Of a stretch of DNA of 64,000 bases, positions 41,529-50,744 are shown in pieces. Under the pieces are notes generated by a model. It had not been told where the DNA came from, ran no database searches, and worked only from the letters and a program-made list of their open reading frames with translations. The DNA is taken from NCBI RefSeq assembly GCF_013363975.1, contig NZ_JABWGN010000018.1, positions 124,001 to 188,000 of the forward strand, written 5' to 3'. A program made the position numbers and the translations under genes. Position 1 is the first letter of the stretch, and each line of letters opens with the position of its first letter. Source of the DNA: Nonomuraea montanisoli (GTDB lineage Bacteria; Actinomycetota; Actinomycetes; Streptosporangiales; Streptosporangiaceae).

Positions 41529-44448
41529 GCGCCATGGCGGGGATGGCGATCCCCGAGTCGTTGATGAGGAACCCGATGAACGCGCACGTCAGCGCGCCGA
41601 ACAGGCCGGCCCGGAGGGGCGGCGCGAGCGCGTACGCCTGGCCGAGCGCCGAGGCGCCCCAGCGCGACGGACGGTCCAGCACCAGGAACAGGAAGGCCAG
41701 CGCCACCACCGACAGCAGCGTCAGCGACCAGTTCCCGACGGTCACCCCGATCATGGCGCCGAACTTGCGGCCGACCACGGTCAACGCCTGGCCGTCGATG
41801 ATCTGCTGGACGAAGTTGCCCAGATGGGTGCGCTGTGCCGCCGGCCGCAGCCAGTCGAAGAACGCGATGGCGCCGATCAGCGCGGCGCCCGCGAACGCCA
41901 CCAGGAGCAGTTTCACGACGGACACCCGGCGCCCGGCGAGCATGATCAGGAAGACGGCGAGTCCGATCACGAAGGCGGGCACGCCGCCGAAGTCGGCTCC
42001 CCACGCCGGCCACCCGTCGGCGAACACCGCCAGGCCCCCGTAGGCGGCGCAGACCAGCAGCGTCACGAGCCGGGGCGCCCCCCTGCCGAGGAGCCAGTGG
42101 GCGATCCCGGCGAGGCCGAGGATGGTGCCGGTCGCGTAGACGGCGAAGGCGATGTTGCTGAAGCCGTAGAACCGGCCGCCGGTGACGGGCTCGTACCCGG
42201 TGACGGCGTTCACCTGAAGCGTGGAGCCGGTCATCACGTCCGCGAGCAACGCCACCGAGGTGACGCCCGCGACCACGGTCAGCGGCCCGAGCACGTGCGT
42301 CCGCCACGGCCCGCCGAACGCGACCCCGCTGATCAGCACGGCGATGCCCAGGATCGTGCCGATCACGCCCGCCATCGGCATCGGCAGGCTCCACCAGGGC
42401 ACGAGCTGCGCCAGGAACGTGGACACGGCGATGGCCCCGCTGACCACCGCCACGACCTGCACGACGCTCAGCAGCCGCGACTCCCCGGCGACGTCACCGG
42501 CGGTCTCCGCAGACGTGGCCTCCACAGCTGGGGTCTCTGCTCGCTCGATGCCGACCGCTTCGGTCTCGGCCGGCTCGGCCTTCACAGCCGCGCTCTCGAC
42601 CGGCTTGGCGTCCGTAGCCGCGCCTTCGACCGGCTCGGCCTTCACGGCCGCGTTCTCGATCGGCTTGGCGTCCGTAGCCGCGCTTTCGGCCGGCTTGGCG
42701 TCCGCAGTTGCTCTCTTGGCCGGCTTGGCGTTCATGAGATGGGTGTCTGTGAGGCGGTCCTGTGCTGTGGGGCGGCCGTCCGCGGGGGAATGGGCTCCGT
42801 TGCTCGGGGACTTGCGGCGGCGGCGGAGGGCGAGGGCCGCGAACGCGTAGAAGAGGAGCTGTACCGAGACGAAGACCGCGAAGAACGGGCCGCGCACTTC
42901 GCGCAGCACCTGGCTGGCCAGGTCGGCGTCCGCCAGTTCCGCCACCGTCTCGGCCGTCGTGGCCGGGGCGGGGCCGCCGTTCTCCCAGACGTGGCCGACG
43001 ACCTGGCGCGGAGGCTCCAGTCCGAGCGCCCCGATCGCCGTGGCCGTCAGATCGGTGATCGTGACCAGGGCGTCCTGACGCGTGGAGGTGGCGGTGAGGT
43101 GACCATGGCGGTACGCGTCGGCAGAGCCGTGGTTCTGGTCGGCCGTACCAGCGGAACTGGGCTTCTGTGCGATCGTGCTGGCGGAGTTGTGGCTCTGGTC
43201 GGTCGTGCCGGCGGGGCTTTGAACCTGGGTGGTCGTGCTTGCCGGGTTCGGACTCCGGCCCGCCTGGGGAAGGGCCGTGGTGGGGGCGGGGCCGGTGGCG
43301 AGGGCCACGTGGAGGTGGGCGTTCGGGGTGACGTCCGAGATGCCGGCCACGAGAGTCGTCGTGCCCGCCGGGAGCCGGGACAGGAGTGTCCCGATCTGGC
43401 GGTCGGCCTGCGCGGCGGCCTGCCGTCTGGTGGCGGCGGACATGGGCGTCGGCACGCCGTACTCGTCCAAGGGCTGGCGGAGCCAGGCGTCGGCCAGGGG
43501 AGAGATGTCCTGAACGATCAGGTGATAGGGGGAGAGATCCGGCAGGGCTTCGGCGGAGTCGGCGTATGTGGTGATATTTCCGGCCTTGTCGGCGGCGGCC
43601 ACGGCCGCGCCCGGGCCGATGGCCGCGACCTTGCCCCCTCCGTCGATCACCGACTGACCGAGCATGCCGAGCTGCGCGTCGTACCCCGTCTCCGACTGGT
43701 ACGCAGCCAGCGCAGCCCATCCCGGGACACTGGCCCCCTCACCGTTCCGCTGCGGCCGGGGCGTGGCGGGGCAGCCCCGGCCGGGCGTACCGGAGCGCTG
43801 ACCAGCCGAGATGGTCAGCCAGCCCGCCATGGGGCAGGTGATGCCGCGGTCGGGGGGCGGGACGGCACGCGTGGACAGCGACGCGGAGCCGGCCTCTCCG
43901 GCGAGCTTCCACAGGTTGGGGGTGCGGGAGGGGTCGAGGTCACTCCATTCGAGGCCGGGTACGCCGATGAGGGCCACCCGGCCGGTCAACTCGCGCCGCT
44001 CGGCCTTGCCGGTCGTGTCAGCCTTGCCGGTTGAGTCGGCTTTGCCGGTCGTGTCAGTCTTGCCGGTCGTGTTGGCCTCGCTGGCCGTGCCAGCCGTACC
44101 AGCCGTGCCGGTAGTGGCGTCGTTCGTTCCGCTGCTCGCTGCGTACCGCGTTTCACCGCCCGTCGCGTACCGCGTTTCACCGCTCGCTGCGTACCGCGTT
44201 TCGCCGCCCGTGGCGTACCGCGTTGCGCTGCTCGTGGCGTCTTCCGGCTCGCTGGTCGTGACGGGCTTCGTGGCCGTCGTGGCCGCGGAGACCGGCGTGG
44301 CGGTGAGAGAGACGGTCGCGGCACCGGGGTGACTCAGGAAGACGGTCGTTGCCATCGTGCTGAGGATGACCGCCGTGACCCTGGAGGCGGCGGACAGCCA
44401 CAGGGGCCGCTGGGCGCGTGAGGGCGCGCTGAACGTGGCATGCGGCAT
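41410..44448 (-). CDS. Large two-part membrane protein with phosphatase-like ectodomain
   Basis: The start is ATG 44448 (MPHATFSAPSRAQRPLW), with a GGGGGT tract upstream; the protein has 1012 residues. After an N-terminal anchor (about 20-45) comes a repeat-rich stalk (RYATGGET x4, TTGKAD x4). An extracytoplasmic domain follows, starting VALIGVPGLEWSDLDPSRTPNL, which resembles the alkaline-phosphatase/phosphodiesterase superfamily (inferred). One helix lies near residue 522-545, then a cytoplasmic linker with AKPxES/AEP repeats, and a C-terminal block of about ten helices (659-1000). Similar proteins occur beside mannosyltransferases in Streptomyces. Assembly or remodelling of a lipid-linked glycan is a guess. 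Confidence 0.8.
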   Translation of the reverse strand: MPHATFSAPSRAQRPLWLSAASRVTAVILSTMATTVFLSHPGAATVSLTATPVSAATTATKPVTTSEPEDATSSATRYATGGETRYAASGETRYATGGETRYAASSGTNDATTGTAGTAGTASEANTTGKTDTTGKADSTGKADTTGKAERRELTGRVALIGVPGLEWSDLDPSRTPNLWKLAGEAGSASLSTRAVPPPDRGITCPMAGWLTISAGQRSGTPGRGCPATPRPQRNGEGASVPGWAALAAYQSETGYDAQLGMLGQSVIDGGGKVAAIGPGAAVAAADKAGNITTYADSAEALPDLSPYHLIVQDISPLADAWLRQPLDEYGVPTPMSAATRRQAAAQADRQIGTLLSRLPAGTTTLVAGISDVTPNAHLHVALATGPAPTTALPQAGRSPNPASTTTQVQSPAGTTDQSHNSASTIAQKPSSAGTADQNHGSADAYRHGHLTATSTRQDALVTITDLTATAIGALGLEPPRQVVGHVWENGGPAPATTAETVAELADADLASQVLREVRGPFFAVFVSVQLLFYAFAALALRRRRKSPSNGAHSPADGRPTAQDRLTDTHLMNAKPAKRATADAKPAESAATDAKPIENAAVKAEPVEGAATDAKPVESAAVKAEPAETEAVGIERAETPAVEATSAETAGDVAGESRLLSVVQVVAVVSGAIAVSTFLAQLVPWWSLPMPMAGVIGTILGIAVLISGVAFGGPWRTHVLGPLTVVAGVTSVALLADVMTGSTLQVNAVTGYEPVTGGRFYGFSNIAFAVYATGTILGLAGIAHWLLGRGAPRLVTLLVCAAYGGLAVFADGWPAWGADFGGVPAFVIGLAVFLIMLAGRRVSVVKLLLVAFAGAALIGAIAFFDWLRPAAQRTHLGNFVQQIIDGQALTVVGRKFGAMIGVTVGNWSLTLLSVVALAFLFLVLDRPSRWGASALGQAYALAPPLRAGLFGALTCAFIGFLINDSGIAIPAMALTMAVPLALAASVRALQLSRPTTPERPSEPAAPTERPGA
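44003..44236. repeat. 18-bp and 24-bp in-frame tandem repeats in the large membrane protein
   Basis: Four 18-bp units (GCCTTGCCGGTCGTGTCA and variants) run from 44003 to 44074. Four 24-bp units beginning GCGTACCGCGTTTC start at 44141, 44165, 44189 and 44213. Both lie in the coding region for the extracytoplasmic stalk. Confidence 0.92.
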
Positions 44449-44492
44449 GTACGGGACCCCCGGTGTCTGACCCTCGATGGCAACAGCCACGG

Positions 44493-44498
44493 TAACGT
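44493..44498 (+). promoter_or_regulatory. -10 hexamer TAACGT upstream of GT87 gene
   Basis: TAACGT ends 8 nt before the GTG at 44507, consistent with a leaderless transcript and with that start. Confidence 0.45.
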
Positions 44499-44506
44499 GC
44501 CACACC

Positions 44507-45886
44507 GTGACAGGTGGCGAGACGTCGGTGCGCCGGCGGCAGTGGTGGGCGTGGGCCGTGGCGGCGGTCGTCGTGGTGTGGGCCGTGGCCCCCCTCGTGC
44601 TGCACTGGCTGACGAACTCCGACGACCAGCGCCTCGTCGACCTCGATGTTTACCGTACCGGCGGCCAGGTGCTCCTGGACGGCGGCGAGGTGTACAAGTA
44701 CTTCACCCCGGCACCCCAGCTCCTCCCGTTCACCTATCCGCCGGTGGCGGCGATGCTGGCCGTGGCGCTGGCGGAGATGTCCTGGGGGACGGCCCAGTGG
44801 GTGTGGACGGCCGGGATCTTCGTCACCCTGGCCGTGACCGTGGGATTCGCCTTCCGGGACGTCCTCACGCGGCCCCTCGGAAGCGCCCAAGAGGTCGCCG
44901 GAGAGCAGGCCCCCGGCGAGCATGACCCGGACGAACGCCGTGCGGCACCGGGCGCCGCGGGTCTTCCGGAAGTGCTCCGGCGGACCCAGGTCGCGCTCCG
45001 GCGCATCCTGACCGGCGGCACCCGGCACGCCCCCTGGCTGTTCGCGTTCCTGATGATGGCGTGCACGTACCTGATGCCGATCCGCGACCAGGTCCGGTTC
45101 GGGCAGGTGGACATCATGCTGGTGGCCCTGTGCCTGGCCGACTGCGTGGCGCGCCGACCGTGGTGGCCGCGCGGGTTCCTGATCGGGCTGGCCACCGCCG
45201 TCAAGCTCACCCCCGGCGTCTTCCTCGTCTACCTGCTGATCACCCGGCAGTGGCGGACGCTGTTCATGGCGTCGTTCGTGACGGCGCTGCTCACGCTGCT
45301 GCCGTTCGCGGTGATCCCCCGGGACGCGGCCGGCTTCTGGTTCTCGGCGCTGTTCGATCCCAACCGGCTCGGCTCGAACGCGGGCACCACCAACCAGTCC
45401 ATCCGCGGCATGCTGATGCGCCTGTACATGAACGACACGCTCACTTCGGTCCTGTGGGTGGCGCTCGTGGCCGTGGTCGGCTGGTACGGCTTCCGCGCCG
45501 CCCGCGACGCGTACCGCGCGGGCGATCACGTCGCGGCCGTCGCGCTCGTCGGGCTCATGGCGGTGCTGCTGTCGCCGGTCGCGTGGATCCACCACCTCGC
45601 CTGGGTGGTCGTCGTGCTGGGCGCCCTGGTGGGTGACGGCCGCGATCCGGTACGGCTGCGCGTGGCCGCCGGCGTGTGGCTGTACTACGTGCTGCCGATC
45701 CCCTGGTGGGGCGTGGCGCTGAAGGCGGCCGAGATCCCGGTGCTCAGCCCCGTGCTGGGCAAGATCGTGCAGAACGCGTTCGGGCTCGGCGCGCTGGCAC
45801 TGGTCTGGCTGCTGGGGTCCTGGCTGCCGAAACGGCGGGCCGTCCAGCCCTCGCCAGGCGCCTTGCCCGCCCATTACCCTCTGTAG
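44507..45886 (+). CDS. GT87-family (DUF2029) polyprenol-dependent mannosyltransferase
   Basis: The start was set at GTG 44507 (MTGGETSVRRRQWW), giving 459 residues; ATG 44477 is in frame upstream. About ten helices are present. The first extracytoplasmic loop carries the catalytic-type Asp residues in LVDLDVYRTGGQVLLDGGEVY and FTYPPVAAML. VRFGQVDIMLVAL, LTPGVFLVYLL and LSPVAWIHHLAW are GT87 signatures shared with PimE-like enzymes. A cytoplasmic charged insert lies at about residues 130-165. It adds hexoses, probably mannose, from a lipid donor. It is divergent from the large membrane protein and near another GT-C enzyme. Confidence 0.92.
   Translation: MTGGETSVRRRQWWAWAVAAVVVVWAVAPLVLHWLTNSDDQRLVDLDVYRTGGQVLLDGGEVYKYFTPAPQLLPFTYPPVAAMLAVALAEMSWGTAQWVWTAGIFVTLAVTVGFAFRDVLTRPLGSAQEVAGEQAPGEHDPDERRAAPGAAGLPEVLRRTQVALRRILTGGTRHAPWLFAFLMMACTYLMPIRDQVRFGQVDIMLVALCLADCVARRPWWPRGFLIGLATAVKLTPGVFLVYLLITRQWRTLFMASFVTALLTLLPFAVIPRDAAGFWFSALFDPNRLGSNAGTTNQSIRGMLMRLYMNDTLTSVLWVALVAVVGWYGFRAARDAYRAGDHVAAVALVGLMAVLLSPVAWIHHLAWVVVVLGALVGDGRDPVRLRVAAGVWLYYVLPIPWWGVALKAAEIPVLSPVLGKIVQNAFGLGALALVWLLGSWLPKRRAVQPSPGALPAHYPL
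45875..45880 (+). promoter_or_regulatory. -10 hexamer TACCCT, leaderless DUF4446 mRNA
   Basis: TACCCT ends 7 nt before the GTG at 45888. It lies inside the final codons of the GT87 gene. Confidence 0.5.
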
Positions 45887-45887
45887 C

Positions 45888-46313
45888 GTGCTGATTGCCG
45901 TGGGGATGTGCGTCGCCGCCGCGACGGGCGGCGCGGTCGTGGGCTACCTGACGCTCCGGCGGGCCCGCGAGGAGATCGACGACTGCCGCCGCATGCTCGT
46001 ACGGCAGGCTTCCGCCGCCGGCGACCTGAGGGCCATCCGCGACGTGGCCGTGTACCGGTACGACGCGCTGGAGGAGATGGCCGGCCGCCTGTCGTTCTCC
46101 GTCGCGATGATCAACGGCCTGGGCGACGGCATCGTGCTGACCTCGATCAACGGCTGCTCCGAGACCCGCACGTACGTGCGATGCGTGGTGGGCGGCAAGG
46201 GGGAGCAGCCGCTGTCGCCGGAAGAGGAGGAGGCGGTGCGGGCCGCCCGGCTCGGGCTCGGATCCGTCGCGCCAAAGCCGCGCGCAGCCCGACAAGCTGC
46301 GGATACTCTGTAG
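45888..46313 (+). CDS. DUF4446 membrane protein
   Basis: The protein has 141 residues. One N-terminal helix (LIAVGMCVAAATGGAVVGYLTL) is followed by a coiled region and the DUF4446 core: IRDVAVYRYDALEEMAGRLSFSVAM, DGIVLTSINGCSETRTYV and LSPEEEEAV. The domain is widespread in Gram-positive bacteria and has no known function. It is located directly upstream of pheA, which has its own hexamer within this gene's 3' end. Confidence 0.9.
   Translation: MLIAVGMCVAAATGGAVVGYLTLRRAREEIDDCRRMLVRQASAAGDLRAIRDVAVYRYDALEEMAGRLSFSVAMINGLGDGIVLTSINGCSETRTYVRCVVGGKGEQPLSPEEEEAVRAARLGLGSVAPKPRAARQAADTL
46304..46309 (+). promoter_or_regulatory. -10 hexamer TACTCT, leaderless pheA mRNA
   Basis: TACTCT ends 6 nt before the ATG at 46316 and lies at the very end of the DUF4446 gene. 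Confidence 0.55.
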
Positions 46314-46315
46314 TC

Positions 46316-47239
46316 ATGCCCAGACTCGCCTATCTCGGGCCCGAAGGTACCTTCACCGAGGAAGCCCTGCGGCTTCTGGACCCCGCCGCCGAGCGTCTGC
46401 CCTGCGCGACCGTGAGCGCCGCGCTCGCCGCCGCGCGCGGTGGCGAGGCCGACGGCGCCGTCGTGCCGCTGGAGAACTCCGTCGAGGGCGCGATCACCAC
46501 GACGCTCGACGAGTTCGCCTGGGGCGAGCCCCTGCTGATCGACGCCGAGCTGCTGCTGCCGGTGCGCTTCTCGCTGCTGGCCCGGCCCGGCACGGAGATC
46601 CCGCACATCAAGCGCGTCTACACCCATCCCGCCGCGATCACGCAGTGCCGCGCGTTCCTCTCGCGTGAGCTGCCCGACGCGGTCGTGGTGGCGGCGCCCT
46701 CGACGGCCGCCGCGGCTCAGGAGGTGTCGCTGCCCGGCTCCCCGTATGACGCGGCGATCGCGGCGCGCATCGCGGGCGAGCACTACGGCCTGGTGGAGCT
46801 GGCCGGCGACATCGGCGACCGCACCGACACGGTGACGCGGTTCGTCAAGGTGGCTCGTCCCGGCCGTCCGCTGCCCGAGCCGACCGGCGCGGACCGCACC
46901 ACGCTCGTCGTCTTCCTGGCCGACGACCACCCGGGCGCGCTGCTGGAGATGCTGACCGAGTTCTCCGTGCGCGGAGTCAACCTGACGCGCATCGAGTCGC
47001 GGCCCACCGGCGACGGCATCGGCCGCTACTTCTTCCACTTCGACTTCGAGGGCCACATCGCCGACGCCCGTGTCGGCGAGGCCATCTCGGGCCTGCACCG
47101 CGTCTGCGGCGAGGTGCGCTTCCTCGGCAGCTACCCGCGGGCCGACGGGGTCGTGCCCCGGGTCAAGCGCGGCACGACGGACGAGGAGTTCACCGAGGCG
47201 GGCGACTGGCTGGCCAGGATCCGCGCGGGTCAGGTCTGA
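46316..47239 (+). CDS. pheA: Prephenate dehydratase
   Basis: The protein has 307 residues. The dehydratase domain (about residues 1-185) has LGPEGTFTEEAL, VPLENSVEGAITTTLDEF and the catalytic Thr region DRTDTVTRFVKV. The C-terminal ACT domain (about 200-275) includes HPGALLEMLTEFSVRGVNLTRIESRP, with the GALL and ESRP motifs that bind phenylalanine. It converts prephenate to phenylpyruvate and is feedback-inhibited by Phe. It is monofunctional. Its last codons form the first unit of a tandem repeat. Confidence 0.97.
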   Translation: MPRLAYLGPEGTFTEEALRLLDPAAERLPCATVSAALAAARGGEADGAVVPLENSVEGAITTTLDEFAWGEPLLIDAELLLPVRFSLLARPGTEIPHIKRVYTHPAAITQCRAFLSRELPDAVVVAAPSTAAAAQEVSLPGSPYDAAIAARIAGEHYGLVELAGDIGDRTDTVTRFVKVARPGRPLPEPTGADRTTLVVFLADDHPGALLEMLTEFSVRGVNLTRIESRPTGDGIGRYFFHFDFEGHIADARVGEAISGLHRVCGEVRFLGSYPRADGVVPRVKRGTTDEEFTEAGDWLARIRAGQV

Positions 47240-47365
47240 CACGCGTCCAGGTCCCGGGGTCCGGGCGGGTCAGGTCGGGCATGCGTCCAGGTCCCGGGGG
47301 CGCGCCGGTCAGGTCTGACGCGCGTCCCGGTTGCGGATTCGCGCGGGTCAGGTCGGGTGCCGGCA
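47227..47365. repeat. 39-40-bp tandem repeat between pheA and serS
   Basis: GGGTCAGGTC(T/G)G followed by a variable GCGTCC(A/C)GGT segment recurs with starts at about 47227, 47267, 47306 and 47345. The first unit covers the last three codons and stop of pheA. The last is truncated. Confidence 0.88.
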
Positions 47366-47430
47366 CAGTGCGGGACACGGCGCGGGACACGGTGCGGTTA
47401 ATCGAGGGGCGAGGAGACGCTCCGCGCCGG

Positions 47431-47436
47431 TAGCCT
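47431..47436 (+). promoter_or_regulatory. -10 hexamer TAGCCT, leaderless serS mRNA
   Basis: TAGCCT ends 7 nt before the GTG at 47444. No T-box leader or Shine-Dalgarno is seen. Confidence 0.55.
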
Positions 47437-47443
47437 TTTCCTT

Positions 47444-48706
47444 GTGATTGACCTGCGTACCCTTCGTGAGGACCCCGACCGGCTCCGGGCGTCGCAGCGT
47501 GCCCGCGGTGAGGACGACGCCGTCGTCGACACGCTGCTCGACCTCGACGAGCGCCGACGCTCCGCGCTGACCAGGTTCGAGTCGCTGCGCGCCGAGCAGA
47601 AGAGTTTCGGCAAGTCGGTCTCCAAGGCGCAGGGCGAGGAGAAGGCCGCGCTGCTGACCCGGGCCAAGGAGCTCGCGGCCGAGGTCAAGGCCGCCGAGGC
47701 GGAGGCCGAGGCGCTCGGGGCCGAGCTCGACGAGCTCGTGCAGACCGTGCCCAACATCGTCGACGAGGACGCCCCGCACGGTGGCGAGGACGACTACGTC
47801 GTCCTGGAGACCCACGGCGAGCCGCGGCGCTTCGACTTCGAGCCGCGCGACCACCTGGAGCTCGGCGAGCTGCTCGACGCCATCGACATGGAGCGGGGCG
47901 CCAAGGTGTCCGGCTCGCGGTTCTTCTTCCTCAAGGGCGTCGGCGCCCGGCTCCAGCTCGGCCTGCTCAACATGGCCCTGCAGCAGGCCATCGCCAACGG
48001 CTTCACGCCCATGATCACCCCGGTGCTGGTCAAGCCGGAGACCATGCAGGGCACGGGCTTCCACGTGGCCCACGACAAGGAGATCTACCGCCTCCCCGAG
48101 GACGACCTCTACCTGGTCGGCACCTCCGAGGTGGCGCTGGCGGGCTACCACGCCCAGGAGATCCTCAACGCCGACGAGCTGCCGCTGCGCTACGCGGGCT
48201 GGTCGTCCTGCTTCCGCCGCGAGGCGGGCTCGTACGGCAAGGACACCAGGGGCATCATCCGGGTCCACCAGTTCGACAAGGTGGAGATGTTCTCCTACGT
48301 ACGGCCCGAGGACGCCCGTGAGGAGCACCGGCGGCTGCTGGCCTGGGAGAAGGAGATGCTCGACGCCCTGGAGCTGCCGTACCGGATCATCGACACGGCC
48401 GCGGGCGACCTCGGCATGTCGGCGGCGCGCAAGTTCGACTGCGAGGCGTGGATCCCCAGCCAGGGCCGCTACCGCGAGCTGAGCTCGACCTCCAACTGCA
48501 CGGAGTTCCAGGCCCGGCGGCTGGCGGTGCGCTTCCGCGACAAGGACGGCAAGCCGCAGCATCTGGCGACGCTCAACGGCACGCTGGCCACCACCCGCTG
48601 GATCGTCGCCATCCTGGAGAACCACCAGCAGGCCGACGGCTCGGTCGTGCTGCCCAAGGCGCTGCGCCCGTACGTGGGCCTTGAGGTGCTGGAGCCGCCG
48701 AAGTAG
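47444..48706 (+). CDS. serS: Seryl-tRNA synthetase
   Basis: The protein has 420 residues. The N-terminal coiled-coil arm (about residues 30-105) is followed by a class II catalytic core. Motif 2 is in FRREAGSYGKDTRGIIRVHQFDK, read here as FRREAGSYGK and RVHQFDKVE. Motif 3 is TLNGTLATTRWIVAILEN. The Ser-binding TSEVALAGYH is present. It charges tRNA-Ser; a tRNA-Ser(UGA) gene lies 7.7 kb downstream. Confidence 0.98.
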   Translation: MIDLRTLREDPDRLRASQRARGEDDAVVDTLLDLDERRRSALTRFESLRAEQKSFGKSVSKAQGEEKAALLTRAKELAAEVKAAEAEAEALGAELDELVQTVPNIVDEDAPHGGEDDYVVLETHGEPRRFDFEPRDHLELGELLDAIDMERGAKVSGSRFFFLKGVGARLQLGLLNMALQQAIANGFTPMITPVLVKPETMQGTGFHVAHDKEIYRLPEDDLYLVGTSEVALAGYHAQEILNADELPLRYAGWSSCFRREAGSYGKDTRGIIRVHQFDKVEMFSYVRPEDAREEHRRLLAWEKEMLDALELPYRIIDTAAGDLGMSAARKFDCEAWIPSQGRYRELSSTSNCTEFQARRLAVRFRDKDGKPQHLATLNGTLATTRWIVAILENHQQADGSVVLPKALRPYVGLEVLEPPK

Positions 48707-48928
48707 CCGGACGCTCGGCCCGGGGGCGTGACACTCGTGTCCCGGGCCAGCCGTCGCCCGCCCGCCGGTTCGCAGTCATTCCGGGGGGCGGTACGTCTCG
48801 GAGGCCGCGTCTGCTGAAGGCGGTACGTCCCGGGGTGGGCGCGTCTCCCTGGAGGCAGGTCCCGGCTCCTTGAGAGCGGTCCGCCTCGGAGGGGAGGTGG
48901 TTCGCCTCGGAACGAAGGGCGGTCCGCC
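48707..48928. repeat. Degenerate low-complexity interval after serS
   Basis: This 222-bp gap between convergent genes contains loosely repeated GCGGT(A/C)CG(T/C)CTCGGAGG elements about 30-50 bp apart. No gene or clean terminator hairpin is seen. Confidence 0.5.
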
Positions 48929-50647
48929 TCAGAGTGGCGTTTCTCCCGGCGAGCGGGGCTTGTCGAGGCGGCGCGCGGCCTCGATGGCGGCGCTTCTCAG
49001 GGCGTCCTCCCTCAGGGCTTCGCGCCTGACCAGGACGGTGACCCCGGCCATCACTCCCAGGGTGAGCACGACCGCGGCGGCCACCGCCTGGCCGTACCGG
49101 TCCGGCACGCCCAGCACCCAGCCGTAGAAGGGCCCGTACACGCCGGCGAAGGCGAGCACGGCGCCGCCGAGACCGATGCGCACGGTGGGCCACGTGGCGC
49201 CGCCGGCCCCGGCGAGGGACAGGCAGGCGAGGCACCCCAGCAGCGTCGCCCCGCCGCCGAAGAAGAGCGCGAACAGGTCGATGCCCAGGATGGATTGGTT
49301 CGTCCACAGGTTGAGGCCCGTGTACAGCAGCGCGGCGCTGGCGATCGCGGCGCAGAGGGCGTAGGCGACGTCGAACCGCCGCATCGCGGCCCCTGCGGCG
49401 CCCAGCAGCACGACGAGGGCGACGGCGTACGCCACCCTGCGCTCGGTGCCCAACAGGGCCCACGCGTCCGCGTCGAGCCCCTCGAAGGCGTCCGGCCCCT
49501 CGAAGGCGTCCGGCCCCTCGGAGACGTCTGGTCCCTCGGAGACGTCTGGTTCCTCGGACGCGCCCGGCCCCTCGGAGGCGTTCGCCCTGTCGGTGGCGCG
49601 TTCGCTGTCCGGCCAGCCCGCCAGTAGCCAGACGCCGGAGACGTCCCGCACCGCGATCCCCGCGTAGTCGGCGGCCACCACGACCACGTGGCCCGCGCCC
49701 CGCCGCTGCACGGCCAGCGCCCGCGCCACGGGTTTCGGCGCGTCAGGGAGCGGGTTCCGCCTGGTGAGGAGCTCGCGCCGGCCCTCGGAGAGCACCCACG
49801 AGGTGCGCCAGCTCTCGCCTCCGTCGTCGGACTCCCGCACGGCCATCCGTCCCGGCACGACGCCGTAGCAGCGCCGCGCGTCCCCCGGCACGCAGGCCGT
49901 CGCCTGGGCCGCGGGAATCGGCCGGCCCTTCCAGGACTCCCACGTGCGCCCGCCGTCCACGGACGCCATCCCGTAGGCCGTCACGGGCCCGCTCTCGGCG
50001 GAGGTGGTGGTGACCACGATGCGGCTGTCGTCGGCGTGAACCCGGTCGGCGCCGACCGGGGGGACGGCGCCCGCGGTGGCGGCCACGGCCAGCACCGCGA
50101 ACGGCACGGTCACCAGCATCCGTACGCGCCGCGAGTCGGCGTGGAGGGTGCGCCGCCGCGCCCACCACGCGAGGGCGAGCGCGGGAAGGGCCAGGAGGTC
50201 CGTGGGATCCACCAGGACGCGCGACGGACCCGCCGCGAGGGTGAAGACATGGGAAGCCGCCTCCGCGCCCGTCTGCGTCGTCTTGGCGAGCGTGAAGAGC
50301 GCGCCGGTGAGCACCACGGCCGCCAGGTCCGCCCGATGCCGGAAGCGGTCCGGGAAGCGCCCCTGGAAGAGCCCCGAGGAGAGCCGCGGGGAGAGCCCCG
50401 AGGAGAGCCGCGGGGAGAGCGCCTGGAAGAGGCGCGGGAAGAGCGGCTGGAAGAGGCGCGGGAAGAGCGCCGGGGAGAGCGCCTGGAAGAAGAGCGCCAC
50501 CAGCGGCGGCGCGACCACGAGCCCCGCGACGTCACTCAGCTTGCCGGTGACGAACCCGGGCCAGACCCGCTTGAGCAGGTGGTCGTTGAGAAGCAGGACC
50601 ACGACGCCGGCCGCGGTCACCGGATGGCACAGCCACGCGTACCTCAT
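48929..50647 (-). CDS. Repetitive membrane protein with BNR-like sensor segment
   Basis: The protein has 572 residues and starts at ATG 50647. About four helices lie in the first 200 residues. An extracytoplasmic segment follows with two Asp-box-like motifs (SVDGGRTWESW and SDDGGESWRTSW), the signature of BNR/sialidase-type propeller blades. A linker of SEGPDVSEGPDAFEG-type 6-residue repeats leads to a C-terminal block of about four helices and a basic tail. The N-terminus also has repeated SPRLFQ/SSGL units. I do not know its function. Two short in-frame repeat arrays (about 49480-49590 and 50366-50500) underlie the low-complexity parts. Confidence 0.75.
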   Translation of the reverse strand: MRYAWLCHPVTAAGVVVLLLNDHLLKRVWPGFVTGKLSDVAGLVVAPPLVALFFQALSPALFPRLFQPLFPRLFQALSPRLSSGLSPRLSSGLFQGRFPDRFRHRADLAAVVLTGALFTLAKTTQTGAEAASHVFTLAAGPSRVLVDPTDLLALPALALAWWARRRTLHADSRRVRMLVTVPFAVLAVAATAGAVPPVGADRVHADDSRIVVTTTSAESGPVTAYGMASVDGGRTWESWKGRPIPAAQATACVPGDARRCYGVVPGRMAVRESDDGGESWRTSWVLSEGRRELLTRRNPLPDAPKPVARALAVQRRGAGHVVVVAADYAGIAVRDVSGVWLLAGWPDSERATDRANASEGPGASEEPDVSEGPDVSEGPDAFEGPDAFEGLDADAWALLGTERRVAYAVALVVLLGAAGAAMRRFDVAYALCAAIASAALLYTGLNLWTNQSILGIDLFALFFGGGATLLGCLACLSLAGAGGATWPTVRIGLGGAVLAFAGVYGPFYGWVLGVPDRYGQAVAAAVVLTLGVMAGVTVLVRREALREDALRSAAIEAARRLDKPRSPGETPL

Positions 50648-50744
50648 ATACCTGGGTTGATGATCGTCCAGGGGTGCGGGTTCGGCGATCCGTGAGGTGA
50701 GTCACATTCGTGATCAGGAAAGCGGGCGGACCCGGGAACGCGAA

